Below, in pieces: positions 16,219 to 23,131 of a DNA stretch of 28,373 nt. The position numbers and the translations under genes were made by a program. The DNA lies in NCBI GenBank assembly GCA_964520475.1, contig CAZFNS010000017.1, forward strand, positions 1 to 28,373, read 5' to 3'. The first letter of the stretch is position 1, and the number at the start of each line of letters is the position of its first letter. Under the pieces are notes generated by a model. The model saw nothing but the letters and a program-made list of their open reading frames with translations, was not told where the DNA came from and ran no database searches. This DNA is from Ruminobacter sp964520475. Its GTDB lineage: Bacteria; Pseudomonadota; Gammaproteobacteria; Enterobacterales; Succinivibrionaceae.

Positions 16219-18342
16219 CTACCCGAAGATCCCGCAGAGCAGCCTCAGGAAAGGATTCCTGATGTCTTTGTAAAACTGCTTGGGGTTGTTGTGGAGCTTG
16301 CGCGCCTTGCTGAAGCCGCCGAAGGCGAACACCAGCTTTTCCTTCACGGTGAACGAGGCGATGAGGTCGTAGTCCGTGGCCGCGGCCTGGGTCTTGATGG
16401 TCTCGTTCGCGGTCAAGCGCACGTTGGTCGACCAGAGGGAGTAGAACTTGTCCGTGCTTGAGAAGATCGCCTTGTTCTTCCAGCCCGCGAAGTTGTTCTC
16501 GAAGTAGACCCCGTCCCAGATCGCGATGTCTTTGAAGGACGGCTCGTTGAAGTGGAAGGTCAGGCTCTTCGAGGCGTCCACCGGGTTGGTCACGAAGAGC
16601 CCCGGATCGTCCTTAGCCGCCGCGGCGAAGTCTTTCACGAAATCCGTCACCCCGGCGCGCAGGTCGTCGACGAAGCCGAGGCGGCGCGGATCCTTCGACT
16701 GCTCGTCCTCGATGAAGAGCACCTCGCACCGGCCGTTCCGGATCACGGCCCTCTCGGCCTGGTTGTCCTTCGCGGAGAAGCAGGTCTCGAGCATGGGCAC
16801 GATCCGGCGCAGGTTGTAGTTGTACTCCACGAAGGGGATCTCCCCGAGCACGTAGCCGAGGGTCTGCTGCCCGTACGGGTACGAGTACTTCTCGTGGGCG
16901 GCGGCGTCGGCCGCGACGTTGACCGAGACGGCGTTCCCGCCGGTCAGCTTGTTGTAGTACCTGACGATGGAGCCGTTGTAGCCGAGGTCCACCAGGGCGG
17001 TCGGCCTGCCGGGATCGAGGGTCTCGGCGAAGTAGCGCAGGATCGCGTCGCGCTCCTTCGCGGCGTTCGCGAGGATGAGGTTCTCGAGGGCCTTCACGAC
17101 GTCGCGGGCTAGGGACGAGGTGGTGGCGACCGCGTCGGAGAAGCTCACCCCGGGATTTTCCTTAAGGATCTTCTCGGCTTCCTTAAGCTCCTCCGGCTCC
17201 GCGAGCCCGAGCCGGGTCTTCACGAAATCGCCGACCCGGCCCTCGAAATAGTTGTTGAAGATGATGTTGAGGTCGGCCGGGGTCCGGAAGGAGGGGATCG
17301 AGAACATGCGCCGCGACGAGTACAGGTACACGGACTTCGGGAGGGCGGGATCGTCCCCGGCGATCGCGTCGTACACGTCCTTGATGATCTGCCCGTCCCG
17401 GGCGAGGAAGGCGAGCTGCTCCACGCCGTTCTTGAGGCAGTACCTCTTCAGCCAGGCGCAGAAATTGAGCATGAAGATCCCGAGGCCGAAATAGCCGAGG
17501 CCGTAGGCGCTGCCGTTGAACAGGGAGTCCGGGTCGTAGAGCTTTTTGGGGTGGACGCCCTCGCAGAGCCGGTTGGCCGCGAGCCCCAGGTACAGGCTGA
17601 GCCCCATCCGGAGCTCCGAGCCCTCGGCGTTGACCCTGAAGAGGCGCGCCACCGCGGGCAGCGCCAGGAAGAACTCGTGCGGGTTCTCGCAGTAGTAGGC
17701 CCGGATCCCCAGGGCCCGGGCGGGCTTTATGTCCGCGTTGAAATTGTCGCCGATGTGCAGGATCTCGGACGGCTCCGCCGGGGCGGCGCGCGCTATGAGC
17801 CTTTTGAAGAGGTTGCCCGTGTGCTTGAGGACCCCCTCCTCCGACGAGACGATCGTGTTCTCCGCCGCGGCGTCGTAGCCGTGCCGGCGCAGGAGCTCCA
17901 CGATGAAATCGCGGGGCAGGTACATGTCGGAGAGGAAGAAGATCTTTTTGCCTTGCGCGACCGCGTAGTCGTACACCTCCTTCATGGCATCGCGGCGCAC
18001 GGAGAAGCGCCGCTCCGCGTCGAGCTCGGCGTTCCTGAGGGCCTCCGCCTCCTTCTCCCCGACGAAGAGGCGCTCGCGCAGCACGGCGCAGATCTCGTCC
18101 AGGGTGACGTCCTCCCGGTCCGACCGCTCGCGCGCCTCCTTCTCGCAGGCGAGGCGCAGGTTCATGTACTGGAAGGGCTGGAGCTCGATCCCGAGCTTCG
18201 GGCAGGCCGTGACCCCGACGTAGAAATGGATGTCCCGGGGCTTGATGAGGCTGCGGGTTATGAGGGTGTCGAACACGTCGAACGACACCGCGGAGGCGTC
18301 GTTGACGTCGCTGATGATTGTTACGGCGTTTTTATCTGCCAT
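16219..18342 (-). CDS. B2: HAD-superfamily protein of the COG5610 type
   Basis: The N-terminal HAD domain (about 1-230) has motif I SFDVFDTLITR, motif II KKIFFLSDMYLP and motif IV LHIGDNFNADI. Two residues after the nucleophile Asp there is Phe rather than Asp, as in haloacid dehalogenases, so phosphatase activity is not assured. Next comes the region typical of these proteins (LAFLARDGQIIKDVYDAI, YLYSSRRMF, TALVDLGYNGSIVRYY). Members are found in surface-polysaccharide loci; the biochemical role is not established. The C-terminal module starts at PSFKDIAIWDGVYFENN and runs to a KEKLVFAFGGFSKARKLHN tail that echoes C1. It overlaps the end of A2 by 11 bases and is a paralogue of B1 with about 62 more residues. 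Confidence 0.85.
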   Translation of the reverse strand: MADKNAVTIISDVNDASAVSFDVFDTLITRSLIKPRDIHFYVGVTACPKLGIELQPFQYMNLRLACEKEARERSDREDVTLDEICAVLRERLFVGEKEAEALRNAELDAERRFSVRRDAMKEVYDYAVAQGKKIFFLSDMYLPRDFIVELLRRHGYDAAAENTIVSSEEGVLKHTGNLFKRLIARAAPAEPSEILHIGDNFNADIKPARALGIRAYYCENPHEFFLALPAVARLFRVNAEGSELRMGLSLYLGLAANRLCEGVHPKKLYDPDSLFNGSAYGLGYFGLGIFMLNFCAWLKRYCLKNGVEQLAFLARDGQIIKDVYDAIAGDDPALPKSVYLYSSRRMFSIPSFRTPADLNIIFNNYFEGRVGDFVKTRLGLAEPEELKEAEKILKENPGVSFSDAVATTSSLARDVVKALENLILANAAKERDAILRYFAETLDPGRPTALVDLGYNGSIVRYYNKLTGGNAVSVNVAADAAAHEKYSYPYGQQTLGYVLGEIPFVEYNYNLRRIVPMLETCFSAKDNQAERAVIRNGRCEVLFIEDEQSKDPRRLGFVDDLRAGVTDFVKDFAAAAKDDPGLFVTNPVDASKSLTFHFNEPSFKDIAIWDGVYFENNFAGWKNKAIFSSTDKFYSLWSTNVRLTANETIKTQAAATDYDLIASFTVKEKLVFAFGGFSKARKLHNNPKQFYKDIRNPFLRLLCGIFG

Positions 18343-19384
18343 CGTAGTGATCCTTCAGAATCGGGTACGCGTAGTAGGCGTCGAGGAGGTTGCGCACTTT
18401 GTTGCGGGGCAGGAACATGAACCTGCCGGGACGGGGGCGCGCCGCGCCCAGGACGTCGGCTAAGACCCCGGGATCGAAGAGGGAGGCGTCGAGCGCGAAG
18501 CCGCCCGGCCTGCGGATATCCACGGACGGCTTGTCCAGGTACAGGACGTTCTTGCCGAAGTAGTAGGCCTCGGCGCCCACGGAGGACGAGATGGTGAGCA
18601 CCAGATCCACGGCGTCGCTGCTCAGGAGCCGGTAGGCGTTCGCCTCGGTCCGGACGATGTCCCTGAAGTTGCCCTTGAGGATCCGGAACTCGTCGTCGCT
18701 TTTGTTGAGGGGGTGGCGGCTGTAGTAGAGGCGGGGGAAGGTCGCCGCCACGCAGCGCAGGTCGCGCGTGTAGTCGCCGGCGTTCAGGAAGCCGCCCGGC
18801 TTGCGCAGGGTCTTGTCGTTGGGGGTCTGGCCGAAGAACACGCAGGAGCGCGGCTTGACGTCCGCCCGGTTCCGCCGGTTGATCACCGCCTTCGCGTAGC
18901 GGGCGTTCACGAAAAAGGAGTCTTCCGACACCGCGTGCCGCGCGAGCCCCGCCCGGTACCCGGGGTCGTTCGTCGTGACGAAGAAGAGCTCGTCCTCCAT
19001 GAAGCGCACGGGGTGGAGCCAGATATTCAGGTACCTGATCCCGAAACGGTTCAGCAGGGCGGCGGTGAGATCCGTCAGCTCGTAGCCCACGACCAGCTCG
19101 AAATTGGCGAGGAATTTCCGCAGATACGCGAGCGACTCGGCGCTCAGCGCGGCGGCGTCGGCGAGCGGCGGCAGGTCGTTCGCGTACCTGAGGCGCGACA
19201 GGCCGTAGAACACGCAGGGATCGAACGCCGGCCCGGCGCGGCCCGGGCCGGGGCGCCCGTAGACGAAAGTCGGGCCGAGGTCCAGGCACCGGACGACCGC
19301 TTCCAGCACCGGGAGGATCCCTTCCGTGTGGTACATGAAGGTCCGGTACCTCTCCGCCAGAAAATCCGCCGTAAACAAGATCAT
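18332..19384 (-). CDS. A2: capsule-synthesis (KpsC/KpsS-like) glycosyltransferase-type protein
   Basis: This 350-residue protein resembles the C-terminal domain of capsule Kdo-transferase-type proteins: FFGQTPNDKTL, YYSRHPLNKSDDEF (the conserved His-Pro), and LVLTISSSVGAEAYYFGKNVLYLDKP (the Ser-x-x-x-Glu nucleotide-sugar-binding pattern). The N-terminal half carries GYELTDLTAALL and LNIWLHPVRFMEDELF, shared only with A1. The start at MILFTADF was chosen because A1 begins the same way; a longer in-frame opening to 19936 is antisense-free but lies within B1 coding sequence. It ends in HYDGR, overlapping the B2 start by 11 bases. The likely role is glycosyl transfer onto a surface glycan; donor and acceptor are unknown. 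Confidence 0.8.
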   Translation of the reverse strand: MILFTADFLAERYRTFMYHTEGILPVLEAVVRCLDLGPTFVYGRPGPGRAGPAFDPCVFYGLSRLRYANDLPPLADAAALSAESLAYLRKFLANFELVVGYELTDLTAALLNRFGIRYLNIWLHPVRFMEDELFFVTTNDPGYRAGLARHAVSEDSFFVNARYAKAVINRRNRADVKPRSCVFFGQTPNDKTLRKPGGFLNAGDYTRDLRCVAATFPRLYYSRHPLNKSDDEFRILKGNFRDIVRTEANAYRLLSSDAVDLVLTISSSVGAEAYYFGKNVLYLDKPSVDIRRPGGFALDASLFDPGVLADVLGAARPRPGRFMFLPRNKVRNLLDAYYAYPILKDHYDGR

Positions 19385-19449
19385 AGACGACCATCCCACA
19401 GCCCCCGCGAAAACCGCCCGGAGGCGCCGGGCCGGCCGCGGTCCCGGGC

Positions 19450-21387
19450 CTATTTGCTGACGACTTTCGCGTTGTTGGCCCAGAGCGAGAAGAACTGCTT
19501 CGAGGTGGAGAAGATCGCTTTGTTCTTCCAGCCCGCGAAGTTGTTCTCGAAATAAATGCCGTCCCAGATCTCCATGTCCTTGAACGAGGGTTCGTTGAAG
19601 TGCAGCGCCAGGACCCGCGCGGCGTCCACCGGGTTGGTGGCGAAGAGCCCCGGGGCGCGCCTGCGCGCCGCGGTGAAGTCTCTTATGAAGTCCATGACCC
19701 CGGCCCGCACGTCGGTCACGAACTGCAGCCGGCGCGGATCCTGGGACTGCTCGTCCTCGATGAAGCGCACCTGGGGCTTGCCGCGCTCGATCACGGCTTT
19801 CTCGGCCTGGTTGTCCTTGGTGGAGAAGCAGGTCTCCAGCATCGGGACGATCTCCCGGAGGTTGTAGTTGTACTGCACGAAGGGCACGAGCCCGAGCGCG
19901 TAGCCGGCGATCTTCTGCCCGTACGGGTACAGGCACCGCTCGAAGGCCAGGGCTTCCACCAGCACGTTGACCGACTCGGCGTCGCAGCCGGTCAGATCGT
20001 TGAAGTACCGGACGATGGTGGCGTTGTACCCGAGGTCGACCATGGCGGTGGGGGCCTTGAGATCCAGCGTCGCGGCGAAATAGCGCAGGATGGCTTCCCT
20101 TTCCCTCTTGGCGTTCTTGAGGACCATGTCTTTGAGGACCCTGACGATCTCGCGCGCGAGCGGCTGCGACATGTTCACTTCCATGGCGGGGCCGATCCCG
20201 AGCTCCCGTTTGAGGATCGCCTCGGCCTTGGCGTATTCGTCCGGTTCCGTGAGACCCAGCCGGGTTTTCACGAAATCTTCCGCCGAGCCCTGGAAATTGT
20301 TGTTGAAGATGATGTTGAAGTCTCTTTCCCGGCGGATGCAGGGGATCGTGTACATGCGCCGCGACGAGTACAGGTAGATCGATTTCGGCAGGGACGGGTC
20401 GTCGCCGTACACGGCGTCGTACACGTTCTTGATGAGCTGTCCGTCCCGCGACAGGAACACGAGCTGCTTTACGCCGTTTTTGACGATGTGATCCTTCAGC
20501 CAGTCGGTGAAATTGAGGAGGAAGATCCCCAGCCCGAAGTAGCCGAGGTTGTAGGCGCTCGCGTTGAAGAGCGTGTCCTCGGCGTAAATTCTGCGCGGGT
20601 GCACGGATTCCATGAGCCGGTTGGCGACGATCCCGAGGTACAGGCAGATCCCCATCTGCATCTCGGTCAGCCGGGCGTTGAATTTGAAAAGCTTGGCCAT
20701 CTCCGGGAAGGACAGGAAGGTCTCGTGGACGTTCTCGCAGTAGTAGGCGCGCAGGCCGACGGCCCGCGCCCCTTTGGTGTCGACGTTGAAATTGTCGCCG
20801 ATGTGCAGGATATCGAGCGGGTCCCCGGTCCCGGCGAGCTGGATCAGCCTTTTGAAGAGGTTCCCCGTGATCTTGATGACCCCCTCGTCGGAGGAGACGA
20901 TCGTGTTGCCGGGGAGCGCGTCGTAGCCCTGCCGGCGCAGCAGCTCGATGATGAACTCCTTGGGCAGGTACATGTCGGAAACGAAGAAGATCTTCTTTCC
21001 CTGCTCGACCGCGTAGTCGTAGACTTCCTTCATCGCCGGCCGCGCGACGGAAAACTCCCGCTCCGCCTCGAGCTCCATGTTCTTCAGGGTCTCGGCCGTG
21101 TCCTCGTCGACGAAGAGGCGCTCCGCCAGAAGCTTATAGATCTCGTCGAGGGTGATGTCCTCTTTGTAAGACTTGGACCGCGCCTCTTTTTCGGAGGCCA
21201 TGCGCATCTCCATGTACTTGTACGGCTGGAGCGCCAGGCCCAGCTTTTTGCAGGCGAGGCACCCCACGTAGAAATGAATGTCGCGCGGCTGGATGAACCG
21301 GCGGGTTATGAGGGTGTCGAACACGTCAAAGGAGATTACCGGGCACTTGTTGATTTCGCTTATCAGCGTGGTGGCGTTATTTCCCAT
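19450..21387 (-). CDS. B1: HAD-superfamily protein of the COG5610 type, shorter paralogue
   Basis: This 645-residue protein follows B2 nearly end to end: motif I SFDVFDTLITRR (nucleophile Asp21), KKIFFVSDMYLP, LHIGDNFNVDT, QLVFLSRDGQLIKNVYDAV, YLYSSRRMY, TAMVDLGYNATIVRYF and PSFKDMEIWDGIYFENN. It stops at NAKVVSK, about 62 residues before the B2 end, so the second half of the C-terminal module including the VFAF tail is missing. The start overlaps the A1 stop by 11 bases exactly as in the A2/B2 pair, implying translational coupling and probably stoichiometric expression. A 65-base spacer with a CCCGG/CCGGG hairpin separates it from A2. Confidence 0.85.
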   Translation of the reverse strand: MGNNATTLISEINKCPVISFDVFDTLITRRFIQPRDIHFYVGCLACKKLGLALQPYKYMEMRMASEKEARSKSYKEDITLDEIYKLLAERLFVDEDTAETLKNMELEAEREFSVARPAMKEVYDYAVEQGKKIFFVSDMYLPKEFIIELLRRQGYDALPGNTIVSSDEGVIKITGNLFKRLIQLAGTGDPLDILHIGDNFNVDTKGARAVGLRAYYCENVHETFLSFPEMAKLFKFNARLTEMQMGICLYLGIVANRLMESVHPRRIYAEDTLFNASAYNLGYFGLGIFLLNFTDWLKDHIVKNGVKQLVFLSRDGQLIKNVYDAVYGDDPSLPKSIYLYSSRRMYTIPCIRRERDFNIIFNNNFQGSAEDFVKTRLGLTEPDEYAKAEAILKRELGIGPAMEVNMSQPLAREIVRVLKDMVLKNAKREREAILRYFAATLDLKAPTAMVDLGYNATIVRYFNDLTGCDAESVNVLVEALAFERCLYPYGQKIAGYALGLVPFVQYNYNLREIVPMLETCFSTKDNQAEKAVIERGKPQVRFIEDEQSQDPRRLQFVTDVRAGVMDFIRDFTAARRRAPGLFATNPVDAARVLALHFNEPSFKDMEIWDGIYFENNFAGWKNKAIFSTSKQFFSLWANNAKVVSK

Positions 21388-22432
21388 CGTAGTGGTCCTT
21401 CAGAATCGGGTATGAGTAATAGTTGTCGAGCAGGTTCCTGATTTTGTTCCGGGGCTGGAACATGAACTCGCCGGGGCAGGGGTTCTCCACGCCGAGCAGG
21501 GCGGAGAACACGTCCGGGCCGAAGAGGCGCGCGTCCAGGGTGACCGCGCCGGGCGCCCGGACGTCGACGGCCGGCTTGTTCAGGAACAGCGCGCTTTTGC
21601 CGAAATAGTAGGCCTCGATGCCTATGGACGAGGATATGGTCACGACCATGTCGAGGTTGTCGCTGCTGAGCAGCGCGTAGCCGTTGGCGGCGATCTCCCG
21701 GACGTTGCCGCAGAAGCTTTTTAGGGCGCGCAGCTCGTCGTCCGTCTTGCGCAGCGGGTGGCGGCAGTAGTAGAAGTTCGGGAACGCCCCGGCGATCCGG
21801 GCCAGATCCTCGGCGTAGTCTTCCACCGTGATATAGCCGCCCTGCTCGTTGCGCAGGGTCTTGTCGTTGAAGGTCTGGCCGAAGAACACGCAGGCCCCCG
21901 GGTCGAGGTTAACCCGGTGCTTGCGGTTGATCATGGCCTTCGCGTAGCGGGCGTTCACGAAGAAGGTGCTCTCCGAGATCCGGTACGGGCTCAGCTTCTC
22001 CGCGACCCCCGGGATGTTGGAGGCGACGACGAACAGCTCGTCGTCCAGGAACCGCACGGGGTGGAGCCAGATATTGACGTACTTCACCTCAAACTTGCGG
22101 AGCAGGGCGAGGGTGATGTCGGTCAGCTCGTACCCGATGACCATGGAGAACCTGCCGATGAAATTTTTAAAGTACTCGAGGGAGCGGTCGCTCAGTTCGC
22201 CGGGGTTGGCGAGCGGCGGAAACTCCTTGGAGTAATCCTTTTGGGACAGGGCGAAGAACAGGCAGGGATCGAAGTTCAGATCGGCCGACTCCTCGCCGGG
22301 CCTGCCGTAGACGAAGGTCGTGTCGGCGTTCAGGCAGCGGACCGACGCCTCGATGACCGGCAGGATGCCCCGCGCGTGATAGGCGAACGCGGCGTACGGC
22401 TCGCCCAGAAAATCCGTGGTGATTAAGATCAT
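21377..22432 (-). CDS. A1: capsule-synthesis (KpsC/KpsS-like) glycosyltransferase-type protein, first gene of the cluster
   Basis: This 351-residue paralogue of A2 is similar over its whole length: MILITTDFLGEPYAAF, GYELTDITLALL, YVNIWLHPVRFLDDELF, CVFFGQTFNDKTL, YYCRHPLRKTDDEL, and VVTISSSIGIEAYYFGKSALFL. The Gln-x-x-x-Asp, His-Pro and Ser...Glu positions typical of capsule-synthesis transferases are all present. No signal peptide or membrane segment is seen, so it should be cytoplasmic. The ribosome site is modest (GGA 9 bases upstream). It heads the six-gene - strand unit; the putative promoter and palindromic sites lie 125-480 bases upstream. Confidence 0.82.
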   Translation of the reverse strand: MILITTDFLGEPYAAFAYHARGILPVIEASVRCLNADTTFVYGRPGEESADLNFDPCLFFALSQKDYSKEFPPLANPGELSDRSLEYFKNFIGRFSMVIGYELTDITLALLRKFEVKYVNIWLHPVRFLDDELFVVASNIPGVAEKLSPYRISESTFFVNARYAKAMINRKHRVNLDPGACVFFGQTFNDKTLRNEQGGYITVEDYAEDLARIAGAFPNFYYCRHPLRKTDDELRALKSFCGNVREIAANGYALLSSDNLDMVVTISSSIGIEAYYFGKSALFLNKPAVDVRAPGAVTLDARLFGPDVFSALLGVENPCPGEFMFQPRNKIRNLLDNYYSYPILKDHYDGK

Positions 22433-22556
22433 AAAGAATTCCGTTCTTCCGTGCGTCGAAGCGGGCCGCCGGGTATGCGCCGCGTTTGTCCGAAATTCAC
22501 CCCGTCCCGGGTGAAATCGGTCCGCGGTACCGGCGCAGGTACGGCCGCCGTTTTTC

Positions 22557-22573
22557 GATACATGGCATTTATC
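22557..22573. promoter_or_regulatory. Operator-like 17-bp palindrome, copy 1
   Basis: GATACATG-G-CATTTATC differs by one base from a perfect 8-1-8 palindrome. It lies 125 bases upstream of A1 and matches the copy at 22867-22883. Confidence 0.55.
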
Positions 22574-22794
22574 ATTCCCGGGGCCGCCTCCCGGAAAGCC
22601 TTGCCCCGCAACGGGATCGGGAACCGGGCCCCGGGCCCTTCCGGGGGCGGCTGGCGGGCCTTAAGCCCAGCGCTTCCCGCCCGCGCCGGACTTTCCCCCG
22701 GCGCGCCCCGCCGCGGCGGAAACCGGGCGGCCCGCGCCTCCCGCGCCGCCGTCCGCCCGCGCCCCGATCCTCGCGAACCGCGTATTCCTCGGAC

Positions 22795-22804
22795 GATAAA
22801 TGCC
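22795..22804. promoter_or_regulatory. Half-site of the same operator-like motif
   Basis: GATAAATGCC is repeated here exactly, but the opposite arm has diverged to CGCGGC-type sequence. Confidence 0.4.
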
Positions 22805-22866
22805 GCGCGGCGCAAAATATTTTTTACATCCCGTTAATATTGATATAAAATGTGCAATTGTCTGAT

Positions 22867-22883
22867 GATAAATGCCATTTATC
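22867..22883. promoter_or_regulatory. Operator-like 17-bp palindrome, copy 2
   Basis: GATAAATG-C-CATTTATC is a perfect 8-1-8 palindrome. It begins three bases after the candidate - strand -10 box, so a bound repressor would cover the transcription start. It has the general look of Fur/PerR-family boxes but does not match their consensus. Confidence 0.6.
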
Positions 22884-22886
22884 GGG

Positions 22887-22915
22887 AATATTTTTTGCGC
22901 TCCCGATCCTTGCAA
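22887..22915 (-). promoter_or_regulatory. Candidate promoter of the A1-B1-A2-B2-C2-C1 cluster
   Basis: On the - strand, TTGCAA (22915-22910), a 17-bp spacer and AATATT (22892-22887). Each box matches 4 of 6 consensus bases. The implied leader is about 450 bases. Confidence 0.45.
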
Positions 22916-22939
22916 TCCTTAGTTTTCAAGCCTTTTACG

Positions 22940-23039
22940 NNNNNNNNNNNNNNNNNNNNNNNNNNNNNNNNNNNNNNNNNNNNNNNNNNNNNNNNNNNNN
23001 NNNNNNNNNNNNNNNNNNNNNNNNNNNNNNNNNNNNNNN
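22940..23039. other. Assembly gap (100 N)
   Basis: The flanks do not overlap, so real sequence is probably missing between the glycan-cluster promoter and the reductase terminator. Confidence 0.98.
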
Positions 23040-23055
23040 GCCGCTCCGCGCGCGC

Positions 23056-23092
23056 AAAAAGAAGGGCGGGAAGCGCCGCGCGCTTCCCGCCC
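23056..23092 (-). terminator. Rho-independent terminator of the AhpF-like gene
   Basis: A perfect 13-bp stem (GGGCGGGAAGCGC with GCGCTTCCCGCCC) has a 3-base loop and is followed on the - strand by TTCTTTTT. A second 9-bp hairpin (23104-23125) lies between it and the stop codon. Confidence 0.9.
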
Positions 23093-23131
23093 CGTCGAAC
23101 CCGCTCCCGCGGACCGCCGCGGGAGGGATCT

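Larger units (their letters stand above)
22433..22939 (-). other. Long leader/control region upstream of the glycan cluster
   Basis: About 500 bases contain no convincing gene. GC-rich sequence (22580-22790) separates two AT-rich islands (22551-22575 and 22795-22935) that hold repeated GATAAATG/CATTTATC sites and a candidate promoter. Small open frames here are Arg/Pro/Ala-rich and look like chance frames. Confidence 0.6.

Noticed and set aside
18342..19936. Upstream extension of the A2 gene to a start at 19936
   Set aside because: The added part overlaps B1 in another frame and is low complexity; A1 shows that the real start is MILxTxDF.
22557..22883. Palindromes as a standard Fur or OxyR site
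   Set aside because: Spacing and bases do not match the Fur 19-mer or the OxyR ATAG-N7-CTAT pattern.
22429..22939. Several small open frames on both strands upstream of the glycan cluster
   Set aside because: Arg/Ala/Pro-rich composition, no ribosome sites, and they overlap the promoter and palindromes; one runs into the N gap.
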